DNA of 22,879 bases from an uncultured Butyrivibrio sp. (GTDB lineage Bacteria; Bacillota; Clostridia; Lachnospirales; Lachnospiraceae), in NCBI RefSeq assembly GCF_947169445.1, contig NZ_CAMVPU010000057.1, forward strand, positions 1 through 22,879, given 5' to 3'. Shown here piece after piece: positions 1-6,786 of this stretch. Made by a program: the position numbers and the translations under genes. Below the pieces are notes generated by a model. It saw nothing but the letters and a program-made list of their open reading frames with translations. It did no database searches and had not been told where the DNA came from. Within the stretch, counting starts at the first letter, position 1; every line of letters starts with the position of its first letter.

Positions 1-26
1 TCCCCCATGGTCAATTCTACTGATAA

Positions 27-218
27 TTATGCTATAACCTTATACTTAAGCCTTGTCATTTCTCTATATTTAAGCATTGTAAACCTCATACAACTTCCCC
101 CACCAAACCAGCAAGATGAGCAATTCTCACAACCACCGCCGCAATCAAGCGAGCTTTTCACAATCTGCTCGCGCTCTTCTCTAGTTGTGTCCTTGATCAA
201 AATTGATTTTCTTTCCAT
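27..218 (-). CDS. small cysteine-rich protein (63 aa), unknown function
   Basis: The ATG at 216-218 is preceded by GGAGG with 8 nt spacing. A GTG two codons upstream would sit only 2 nt from that site, so I reject it. The product opens with MERKSILIKDTTREEREQIV, a charged helix-like stretch, followed by a Gly/Cys-rich segment (CGGGCENCSSC at about residues 25-35) that could bind metal or form disulfides. There is no signal peptide or membrane segment. From memory, the N-terminus resembles a small protein found widely in Lachnospiraceae, but I cannot name a function. The C-terminal third after the GGGS stretch looks less regular. A frameshift at the G-run around position 104-108 is possible but unproven. 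It stands alone downstream of the aconitase-X pair, about 170 nt away. Confidence 0.6.
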   Translation of the reverse strand: MERKSILIKDTTREEREQIVKSSLDCGGGCENCSSCWFGGGSCMRFTMLKYREMTRLKYKVIA

Positions 219-268
219 TAGCACAGCCTCCTTCGGCTATTGACGCCTATTCACTCCTTTACTCAATT

Positions 269-360
269 TCAACTGCCTATATAAATAGTACTCTGAATAA
301 AGGCAGAAACCTTCCGCAATAATCAACTGCCTAGTAAGCATAACTTGGGATATAGGCAGG
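269..360. repeat. two tandem imperfect inverted-repeat units
   Basis: The 11-mer TCAACTGCCTA occurs at 269-279 and again at 323-333, 54 bp apart. Each copy begins an inverted repeat: CTGCCT (273-278) with AGGCAG (301-306), and CTGCCTA (327-333) with TAGGCAG (353-359). Loops are about 19-22 nt. The units lie between the aconitase-X small subunit and the small cysteine-rich gene. They may be operators, weak transcript-end hairpins or a small intergenic repeat. No clean U-tract follows either unit. Confidence 0.5.
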
Positions 361-388
361 ATTTAGCAAAATAAATTCGACCTAAACT

Positions 389-835
389 TTACGCTTCTAC
401 CACTTCCACCACTCCGCCGTCCTTAACATTTATAGTAATTCCTGTTTTAACATAGGACAGAAATTCATCTCCAAGGCTATCAATTGTGGGCATTTTTGCA
501 TCAGTCCATATGTCTGCCAAAAGAACTCCCGCAGCACCTATAGAATCAATAGGATTTGCAAAAAGCATGCAGGCGGGCTGGCGTCCATAATCTGCAGCAG
601 TAAAAAGAATCATTCCACCGGTTGTAGAACCGATGGTCTGCGGAAGGCATAGTGCCACTCCTGCCATAGGTTTTTTGTATATATCAGGATTATTCTGGTC
701 TGAACAGGTTGCCTTTTTATCTCCTGTCAGAAAGCTTGTCTGATAACTTGCAAGTGTATTGAAACCGCCCTTTGTAACAAGCGCTGTTGCGCTGCACTGT
801 CCCGGAATTACTACTCTGCCTTTAAACTCTTTCAT
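389..835 (-). CDS. aconitase X swivel domain (DUF126-type small subunit)
   Basis: This 148-residue protein is the small subunit of an aconitase-X (AcnX) family hydro-lyase. It forms the mobile swivel domain that closes over the active site of the large subunit. The fold signature is visible: GQCSATAL near residues 13-20, a GVALCLPQTIGSTTGG stretch in the middle, then GRQPACMLFANPIDSIGAAG. Family members normally have a GRGSSS-like serine loop where this protein has GSTTGG, so it is a divergent member. The start is the ATG at 833-835, 8 nt after GGGGAGG; an upstream TTG is too close to that site. It begins 2 nt after the large-subunit stop, so the two are translationally coupled. Bacterial AcnX enzymes include cis-3-hydroxy-L-proline dehydratases, and archaeal ones are phosphomevalonate dehydratases. 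The substrate here cannot be read from sequence. Confidence 0.8.
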   Translation of the reverse strand: MKEFKGRVVIPGQCSATALVTKGGFNTLASYQTSFLTGDKKATCSDQNNPDIYKKPMAGVALCLPQTIGSTTGGMILFTAADYGRQPACMLFANPIDSIGAAGVLLADIWTDAKMPTIDSLGDEFLSYVKTGITINVKDGGVVEVVEA

Positions 836-837
836 GA

Positions 838-2118
838 TCAAATCCTCCCCTTTCCTGTAATCATCTCAAGGATCTTACTGTCTTCATAAAATCTGCATGA
901 GGTATAAGTACGTAGTTTATTCGAATTAGTAATTATAGGAACGGAGTGCACAAGCGGATTGTCACAATACATCAAAGGACATATATAACTAAGTGTCAGA
1001 TGGATTTCTTCTGCCATGTTCTCTTCTTTACTTCCGCGTATTGCTTCTAATACACCTGGTGCAGCCGTGAGCACAGTGGGAATTGTTGTGGTTTTTTTGC
1101 CGTTCTTCTTTACACCTTCATATATATCGTGAATCCAGCCTATTAGTTCTGATTTGGAAAGATGAGGACATCCGATAAAGCACATCTTCGGTTTGGCATC
1201 TTTATTCTTCCAAATGATCGGATAGCTGTCTATTACTCTTTGTATCTCAGCATCATCAATTACATAAGTTCTGGCATTATCTGCTATAAGACTCTCGCCA
1301 AGTTCAGCTGCTTCCGGCGTTAGTTTGTCGATATGGTAAAGACCTACAGCTCCATTTGATGCTGTCGCAGCTCCGAAATTCTTAAGATAATCGCAGACAC
1401 TTGGCGTAAGCTCGGTTCCAAGATACTCAGATAGTCCAAAAACATATGGCACATCTTCCATGACCTTCATGCCTATAGCTGATCCCAAAACCTGCGCCGG
1501 TGGAAGCTTTGAGGTTTTTAACTCGATTTTCCAGGTGGCTTTTCTGCCTTCATCCGTAAGAAGTCCGAATTTGGGAACGCATCCAAGGATTGAGCCAAAG
1601 AGCTCGATGATACCGGAGTTTCTGTTACATCTTGCGCCTAAGACAGAATTGGCATAAACAACCGCTGAAGACTCGGCCCAGCTAAGGATATCGCCCTTCT
1701 TTGGACGGTTACCCTGTTCATCAAAATAGCATGCACAAGAAAAGCCATCTTCACTCTTGAGACCAAGTTTAGACAACTGCTTTTCATATCTCTTTTGTTC
1801 AGAATACATGAATTTGTAGAATACAAGATCCTGGATGACATTTGATGGAACATTTTTATCAAGGGGTCGTGGATCCATAGTAAATTGCTGTTTGGATACG
1901 ACCCCTGCATCTATCAATTCATCCATTAGTTTGTAGACAGGATTAATTACCTGTAGACCAAAACTTGTTACAAGGTGCCCATACTTACCTGTAACCTCAA
2001 CCATTTCCTCAGCACCAAAGAGCTCTCCGTATCTTACCAGAGTCTCCATGATCTTTGCCAGGGTTTCCCCCTTTTTTCCGTCGTAAATCTCCTGTTGTTC
2101 ACTCGTAAGCCTCATCAT
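838..2118 (-). CDS. aconitase X catalytic subunit (DUF521-type large subunit)
   Basis: This 426-residue protein is the large subunit of an AcnX-type dehydratase and partner of the following small subunit. Recognisable family segments, numbered from the chosen start, are SWAESSAVVYANSVLGARCN (about 146-165), FGLLTDEGRKATW (about 184-196), GCPHLSKSEL (about 316-325) and ITNSNKLRTY near the C-terminus. Cysteines in ARCNR, IGCPH and YICPLMYC are candidates for a metal or Fe-S site. The open frame extends ten codons upstream, but GGAGGAG at 2124-2130 places the start at the ATG ending at 2118; a second ATG follows immediately. The gene lies 172 nt past cobD with no clear terminator between them, so it could be read through from the cobalamin operon. 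A weak promoter (TTGAAG, 16 nt, TAAATT; 2160-2187) offers an alternative. No known step of B12 synthesis uses AcnX. Confidence 0.8.
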   Translation of the reverse strand: MMRLTSEQQEIYDGKKGETLAKIMETLVRYGELFGAEEMVEVTGKYGHLVTSFGLQVINPVYKLMDELIDAGVVSKQQFTMDPRPLDKNVPSNVIQDLVFYKFMYSEQKRYEKQLSKLGLKSEDGFSCACYFDEQGNRPKKGDILSWAESSAVVYANSVLGARCNRNSGIIELFGSILGCVPKFGLLTDEGRKATWKIELKTSKLPPAQVLGSAIGMKVMEDVPYVFGLSEYLGTELTPSVCDYLKNFGAATASNGAVGLYHIDKLTPEAAELGESLIADNARTYVIDDAEIQRVIDSYPIIWKNKDAKPKMCFIGCPHLSKSELIGWIHDIYEGVKKNGKKTTTIPTVLTAAPGVLEAIRGSKEENMAEEIHLTLSYICPLMYCDNPLVHSVPIITNSNKLRTYTSCRFYEDSKILEMITGKGRI

Positions 2119-2199
2119 ACAATCTCCTCCGAAGTACACTAACCCCAATAAATAATCGTAATTTAGTATATAACTAGTTTACTTCAAGGAGAAGGCTTT

Positions 2200-2289
2200 A
2201 TGCAATCACGTTGTTACTGTTCAAAGCAACAATCACGGTATTACGTGCTGACAGATATTAAAAGAATATTAATCCTAAGCAAAACATAG
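2200..2289 (+). CDS. candidate 29-residue small ORF, opposite strand
   Basis: This short plus-strand frame begins at an ATG preceded by AAGGAG (2186-2191) with ideal 8 nt spacing, and ends in TAG. The peptide starts MQSRCYCSKQQSRYYVLTDI and is basic, with two nearby cysteines. It lies entirely in the gap between cobD and the AcnX large subunit, antisense to any read-through transcript. I see no convincing plus-strand promoter and recognise no family. The ribosome site may be chance. Confidence 0.2.
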   Translation: MQSRCYCSKQQSRYYVLTDIKRILILSKT

Positions 2290-2290
2290 A

Positions 2291-3325
2291 TCAAATACGG
2301 TCTTTTACGCTAAAAACACTCATTATCGGCTTAGAATCTTTAACCGCTATTCTATAGTAGCCCATGCCAAGTCCTTCGAAATTACTACAGTCTCTTATAA
2401 GAACTGCAGAACGAAGACACTTATCATATAAGGGTTCCTGACTTTTCAACAGGATAAAGTTTGTATCAGAAGGGAAAAAAAGTATTCCCTTATTTGATAG
2501 ACCCTCAGTAAGCTCCTTACGCATCCTTTCTATTTCTTTTACACTGGTCTTTACAAAATGCCTATCAGTAACTTCCTTTGCACAGGCCACCCCAGCCATT
2601 TGCGCCACAACGGACATATTCCATTCCGGAAGAAAACGGTGCAAAGCATCAATGTCTTTTTCATCAGCAATGCAGTATCCAATTCTGATCCCTGGCAGGG
2701 AAAAGAGTTTAGTATAGGCTTTTATCACGAAGAGCCCCGGAAGCTGGCCTATAAGCCGATTCATTGATTCTCCTCCGGAGGATAGGCTAAGGAAACATTC
2801 ATCAACCATGAGGGCGCTCCCTGTCTCTTTGCATCTAAAAGCTATTCTTGTTAGAAGCGTATCCTCTATGCGCCGTCCGGTAGGATTATTGGGATTGGCA
2901 AGTATTACCAGGTCTATATCCTCGGATATTTCATCGATGAAAGCCTCATTCAGCGCGAATCCTTTTTCTTCAGAAAGTAAATAAGTCTGTATTATACAGT
3001 TATCCAGCATATTAAGAGCATGTCTGTAGCCCAGAAAACAAGGTACTGCCAATAGAACTTTGCGTGGATTTACTAACCTTACTACTGCCGCCATCAGTTC
3101 TGATGCCCCATTGCCTCCAATAACGTTTGATGCCTTGATTCCATTTCCTTCAGCCCTGGCCACCTCCTGACGAAAAAAAGTCTGATTGATATCCGGATAC
3201 TGATGTGCCAGCTTGATGGCATCATTCATTGCGCTTATCACGCTTTCAGGACAGGGAAGCGGATTAAGATTTACTGAGTAATCATATTTAATTTCTTTGT
3301 CGTAGATTTCACCACCATGCAGCAT
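2291..3325 (-). CDS. cobD: L-threonine-O-3-phosphate decarboxylase
   Basis: This 344-residue, PLP-dependent fold type I enzyme decarboxylates L-threonine phosphate to (R)-1-amino-2-propanol phosphate, the linker CbiB attaches to the corrin ring. The N-terminal MLHGGEIYD...YSVNLNPLPCP is characteristic of CobD-type decarboxylases. Other visible elements are GGNGASEL (about 70-77), NPNNPTGR (144-151), DE at 175-176, the Schiff-base lysine in AYTKLFSLPG (K206) and the phosphate-binding arginine in GIRIGY (R214). The family shares its fold with histidinol-phosphate aminotransferase. I prefer CobD because of the N-terminus and its place directly after cbiB in a cobalamin operon. It is slightly shorter than the roughly 360-residue Salmonella protein. 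The start ATG follows a GGAAAGG-type site. It is the last recognisable cobalamin gene on this strand. Confidence 0.9.
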   Translation of the reverse strand: MLHGGEIYDKEIKYDYSVNLNPLPCPESVISAMNDAIKLAHQYPDINQTFFRQEVARAEGNGIKASNVIGGNGASELMAAVVRLVNPRKVLLAVPCFLGYRHALNMLDNCIIQTYLLSEEKGFALNEAFIDEISEDIDLVILANPNNPTGRRIEDTLLTRIAFRCKETGSALMVDECFLSLSSGGESMNRLIGQLPGLFVIKAYTKLFSLPGIRIGYCIADEKDIDALHRFLPEWNMSVVAQMAGVACAKEVTDRHFVKTSVKEIERMRKELTEGLSNKGILFFPSDTNFILLKSQEPLYDKCLRSAVLIRDCSNFEGLGMGYYRIAVKDSKPIMSVFSVKDRI

Positions 3326-3398
3326 ATGATAAGCCTTTCCAAAAAAGATCCGGTAATTGAATTAAATTATTAATTATGAAATAAACTTTGTGTTCCTA

Positions 3399-4388
3399 TT
3401 ACATAAAAATTGTGATACTCCCTGCCATCAGATACAAAACGATCACGCACAGATATGTGGTGCACAGCATAAGTTTGCAGGCTCTTTTTATGTCAATAGG
3501 CTCAACCTGCCTCAAATCGTCACCAATAAAGGGTTTCTTCACCAACTTGCCAAAATAGTAGGCATCTCCGGCCAGACGCACTCCCAAAGCCCCGGCGCAG
3601 ACTGATTCTGTCTGAGCAGAGTTGGGACTTTTGTGGTTGTAACGATCTCGAAGAAAGATTTTGAAAGCATTCCTTCCGCTAAAATCGCGTCCAAGAACGA
3701 AGGCAGCTAATATCATTAAAAGAGCACTGATCCTTGCAGGCAGAAAATTCACAATATCATCGAGTTTGGCTGGAAAGAATCCGAAATGCTCATAACGATC
3801 ATTGTGATATCCAACCATTGAATCCATGGTATTAATTGATTTATAAGCAAAGCCCAGGATGGGGCCTCCTAAAAATGTGTAGATTACCGGCGCTATAACA
3901 CCATCAGAAGTGTTTTCTGCAACAGTTTCAATAGCAGCTCTTGTAATACCCGCCTCATCCAAGCACTTTGTATCTCTTCCGACTATCATAGAAACCGCGT
4001 ATCTGGACTTTTCAATATCACCCTCCCGGAGTGCGTAATAAACCTTCATACTCTCCACCTTAAGTGATCTGGCTGCCAGGATATAGCAGGTCAAAACAGC
4101 TTCTACAAGAATTCCAAGATAAGTGTTGAGCATATACGAAACAACACTAATAACGCCCGTTATCAAAACTGTGATCCCTATCACTAGAAAACATAGTATA
4201 AGGCCTAGAGCCTTTTCTTTCCCCGTTTTTCTGGAAGATGCAGAATCAGAAGTATCTCCAAGTAGTTTTTTATCAAGGAAACTTATAAGTGATCCAATTA
4301 GTCTTATGGGATGTGGAAAATTCATTGGATCACCGATTATCTGATCCAGTACAAATCCCAGAAAAAAAGCTATCAAATGATTTATCAT
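3399..4388 (-). CDS. cbiB: adenosylcobinamide-phosphate synthase CbiB
   Basis: This 329-residue polytopic membrane protein attaches aminopropanol phosphate to adenosylcobyric acid, giving adenosylcobinamide phosphate. Family hallmarks are GDPMNFPHPIRLIG near the N-terminus (19-32), VAENTSDGVIAP (156-167), NTMDSMVGY (186-194) and SPNSAQTESVCAGALG in the C-terminal third. Several hydrophobic segments are evident, including one at the extreme C-terminus. Its ATG overlaps the cobS stop in an ATGA arrangement, implying translational coupling. It sits directly before cobD, which supplies its substrate. The length is normal for the family. Confidence 0.95.
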   Translation of the reverse strand: MINHLIAFFLGFVLDQIIGDPMNFPHPIRLIGSLISFLDKKLLGDTSDSASSRKTGKEKALGLILCFLVIGITVLITGVISVVSYMLNTYLGILVEAVLTCYILAARSLKVESMKVYYALREGDIEKSRYAVSMIVGRDTKCLDEAGITRAAIETVAENTSDGVIAPVIYTFLGGPILGFAYKSINTMDSMVGYHNDRYEHFGFFPAKLDDIVNFLPARISALLMILAAFVLGRDFSGRNAFKIFLRDRYNHKSPNSAQTESVCAGALGVRLAGDAYYFGKLVKKPFIGDDLRQVEPIDIKRACKLMLCTTYLCVIVLYLMAGSITIFM

Positions 4389-5167
4389 AACAAAATGCTC
4401 CCAATTGCAAGGATGACCAACATTACCTCCTCAGAAACCGCAACAAAAAAGCCGGCGGTATCCCCTGTTACTCCGCCAAATTCCTTATCACACATGTATT
4501 TGTAGATCAAAGTATATATAAATAATCCGATAATAACTAACACACCTAAGATAGGCCTGAAGTACATTATTCCCAGACTTCCGATTATGGTCTGAATCAC
4601 CAGCAGCATTTTATCCCTGAAACTGCTTTGTCCTGCCTCTGTCTGTAACATTCCGTCCTTTTTGGCCTTTTCGAAGCAGATACTGGTAAGTCCGCAAATT
4701 GTTCTTGCCACAAAAAAGAAAAGCGCATATATGGAAATAAGCTTCGTATCACCTGCGCCAATAGCCTTGTAAATTACTGTATATAAAGCTGCCACCCATA
4801 TCATTCCATAGATTAAAAGACTTATGACCGAAAAGGCCCCAATGTGGGGATCCTTCATGATCTCCAGCTTTTTTTCTTTGGACTGGTAAGAATGCAGAGC
4901 GTCTGAGACGTCCATAAAACCATCCATATGAAAGCCGCCGGTAATCACAAGTGGCACCAGTGATAGCGTAAGAACTCTCACTAGCTCCGGGATATTTGCC
5001 AGAGCACATAGCTTGTAGACTCCAAGACTTACTCCACCAATCACCAATCCTATCAGTGGAAGAAAAGTTATGGCATGGTGCATATCATCTCCGTCCCACT
5101 CGAATATCGGCATGGGAATTCTGGAATATAGTGAAAAAGAAATTATTATCTGTTTAATGATTCGCAC
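4385..5167 (-). CDS. cobS: adenosylcobinamide-GDP ribazoletransferase (cobalamin synthase)
   Basis: This integral membrane enzyme joins adenosylcobinamide-GDP to alpha-ribazole (or its phosphate) in the last nucleotide-loop step. The family motif GGFHMDGFMDVSDAL (about residues 77-91) provides the conserved aspartates that bind Mg2+, and many hydrophobic helices follow. The C-terminal FGGVTGDTAGF segment is also typical. The frame is open to a TTG ending at 5188, but the GTG at 5165-5167 lies about 12 nt past AAGGAGAG and gives the usual short N-terminus before the first helix (RIIKQIIISFSLYSRIP). I therefore choose GTG (260 aa); the TTG would give 267 aa. The start overlaps the end of cobU by 14 nt and the stop overlaps the cbiB start. 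Confidence 0.92.
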   Translation of the reverse strand: MRIIKQIIISFSLYSRIPMPIFEWDGDDMHHAITFLPLIGLVIGGVSLGVYKLCALANIPELVRVLTLSLVPLVITGGFHMDGFMDVSDALHSYQSKEKKLEIMKDPHIGAFSVISLLIYGMIWVAALYTVIYKAIGAGDTKLISIYALFFFVARTICGLTSICFEKAKKDGMLQTEAGQSSFRDKMLLVIQTIIGSLGIMYFRPILGVLVIIGLFIYTLIYKYMCDKEFGGVTGDTAGFFVAVSEEVMLVILAIGSILL

Positions 5168-5696
5168 GTAGTTTCCACTCTCCTTCAACTAATTCATAGA
5201 CATCATCTGCTTTTATTCCAAGCAGGTCATTTACTGATTCCGTAAGTTTTACAAATCGCCTTGTATCATCATCGTATCCCTCATCCTCCAATGGAAAACT
5301 GTTGGCTACAATAACAAGGTGCTTGCAGCTTTTGCCAAGAGTCATTACCTCTTCCAGAATCCGGTTACATAATTTATCATCGCTGTATTTTGCCTTTGAA
5401 GGATCATGCATCTCATTTCCGACAAGGTTTGACATGCATTCCAGCAAACAGATTTTATTCTCAATATCACTAATTTCCTCTACCGCACTGTCAACATCCG
5501 TTGGCTTTTCCAGAGTAAAAAAACCTTTGCCTTCCCGCATTTTTCTGTGCTTTTCTACTCTCTTTTTCCCACTCTCCCCAAAGGGAATCATGGTGGCAAT
5601 ATATATTTTTTCTGCGCTGCCAGCCAGACTGCAGGTTATTTCTTCAGCCTTTGCCGACTTTCCGCTATCAGGTGTTCCAAGAACAAGTACTATCAC
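5154..5696 (-). CDS. cobU: adenosylcobinamide kinase / guanylyltransferase
   Basis: This 180-residue bifunctional cytoplasmic enzyme phosphorylates adenosylcobinamide and transfers GMP to the phosphate, giving adenosylcobinamide-GDP. It has the Walker A motif GTPDSGKS (7-14). A KRVEKHRKMR segment carries the histidine (H49) that matches the guanylylated histidine of characterised CobU. LLECMSNLVGNEM resembles the family Walker B-like strand, and the C-terminal third has a typical VANSFP..ED segment. The start is a GTG with AGAGG 8 nt upstream, overlapping the cobT stop (GTGA). The length matches the family. It lies between the two other nucleotide-loop genes, cobT and cobS. Confidence 0.95.
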   Translation of the reverse strand: MIVLVLGTPDSGKSAKAEEITCSLAGSAEKIYIATMIPFGESGKKRVEKHRKMREGKGFFTLEKPTDVDSAVEEISDIENKICLLECMSNLVGNEMHDPSKAKYSDDKLCNRILEEVMTLGKSCKHLVIVANSFPLEDEGYDDDTRRFVKLTESVNDLLGIKADDVYELVEGEWKLRANH

Positions 5697-6781
5697 TTTG
5701 CAAACCTCTTATATTCATCCATTTCATAGTCGCCAAATTTAGCGCCATTATTGTAAAACCCAAGTACCAGATCCATCAGCGGAAATAGCATAATAGCCCC
5801 GGTCCCCTCTCCAAGAGCCATATCTCCATTCATGTAGGGTGATAAACCCAGTGCTTCAAGTGCCAGTTGATTACCGCCTTCTCTTCCCTTATGGGAGGGT
5901 AAAAGATAAGCCTTAGTCCCGGGAACTACGCACTCTGCCGCCAAAGCAGCTACTGAACTTATCAGACCATCCAAAACTATCGGGACATGATATATGGCTC
6001 CTCCTATGGCGAGCCCTGCCAGTCCAGCTATATCAAGTCCTCCAACGCTTCGCAGTATCTGAAATGCCTTTTCTTTTTGATCAGCAATGCTGTCAAAGTC
6101 ATATTTTTCCAGAGCCTGTTTTATCACTTCTTTTTTGTGAAGTAGCCCTTTGTCATCGAGCCCTGCCCCTCTTCCGGTGACCTTGTTACAATCAAGCCCT
6201 AAAAGAGCGCACAGAACAGCCGTGGAAGTGGTAGTATTCCCAATTCCCATTTCTCCCATGGAGATAATGCCATAGCCTTGATTTTTCAATTCACCGGCAA
6301 TTTCGATCCCCCGACCAATTGCGCAGAACACCTCGCTTTCTGTCATTGCCGGTTCTTTCAGAAAGTTACAAGTTCCTTTAGATACTTTTAAGTTTCTGAC
6401 ACCGCATATTTCCTCATCACAATCGGTTCCGATATCAACAGGAAAAACTTTGACTTTAGCCATTTCTCCAAGACTACAAGCGGAGCTTATGCCTTTTCCG
6501 AGAGCTTTGGCTACATTTACAGTTACCTCTTTACCGCTTTGGGATATTCCTTCTTCTACGATTCCATTATCTGCGCAGAATATTACGGCTGCCCGATTTG
6601 AAATATCAGGCTTTTCAGTTCCTGTAATAGCTGATATCCGGCAAATCAGGTCTTCGAAATCCCCCAGTCCGTCCAGCGGCTTGGCGATGCTGTTCCAATT
6701 TGATTTAGCCTTTTCGTACAAAGCCTCGTCCGGAGAATCTATTATTAAATTAAACAAGTCTTTTTTTGTAGCTATGTTCAT
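5693..6781 (-). CDS. cobT: nicotinate-nucleotide:dimethylbenzimidazole phosphoribosyltransferase
   Basis: This 362-residue cytoplasmic enzyme activates the lower-ligand base, such as 5,6-dimethylbenzimidazole, by moving phosphoribosyl from nicotinate mononucleotide, giving alpha-ribazole phosphate. Family signatures are FCADNGIVEEGISQSG (about 68-83), GEMGIGNTTTSTA (176-188), GRGAGLDDKGL (203-213) and the ALGEGTGA loop, whose E325 corresponds to the catalytic glutamate. The length is normal. The ATG lies 5 nt after the cbiA stop. No gene for base synthesis (bluB or the bza set) is in the window, so the native lower ligand cannot be inferred here. Confidence 0.96.
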   Translation of the reverse strand: MNIATKKDLFNLIIDSPDEALYEKAKSNWNSIAKPLDGLGDFEDLICRISAITGTEKPDISNRAAVIFCADNGIVEEGISQSGKEVTVNVAKALGKGISSACSLGEMAKVKVFPVDIGTDCDEEICGVRNLKVSKGTCNFLKEPAMTESEVFCAIGRGIEIAGELKNQGYGIISMGEMGIGNTTTSTAVLCALLGLDCNKVTGRGAGLDDKGLLHKKEVIKQALEKYDFDSIADQKEKAFQILRSVGGLDIAGLAGLAIGGAIYHVPIVLDGLISSVAALAAECVVPGTKAYLLPSHKGREGGNQLALEALGLSPYMNGDMALGEGTGAIMLFPLMDLVLGFYNNGAKFGDYEMDEYKRFAK

Positions 6782-6786
6782 GGATA

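Noticed and set aside
7..243. 78-residue plus-strand frame at the left edge
   Set aside because: It is antisense to the cysteine-rich gene, which has a better ribosome site and composition; the plus frame shows no ribosome site.
2119..2290. A second cobalamin riboswitch ahead of the AcnX genes
   Set aside because: No B12 box (GGAGACCTGCC-like) or other conserved core element is present in the region.
2291..3325. Histidinol-phosphate aminotransferase (hisC) instead of cobD
   Set aside because: The fold is shared, but the HGG...YSVNLNPLPCP N-terminus and the position next to cbiB in a B12 operon favour CobD; no histidine genes are nearby.
5302..5742. 146-residue plus-strand frame opposite cobU and the end of cobT
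   Set aside because: It is a reverse-frame shadow of cobU, with low-complexity composition and no family features.
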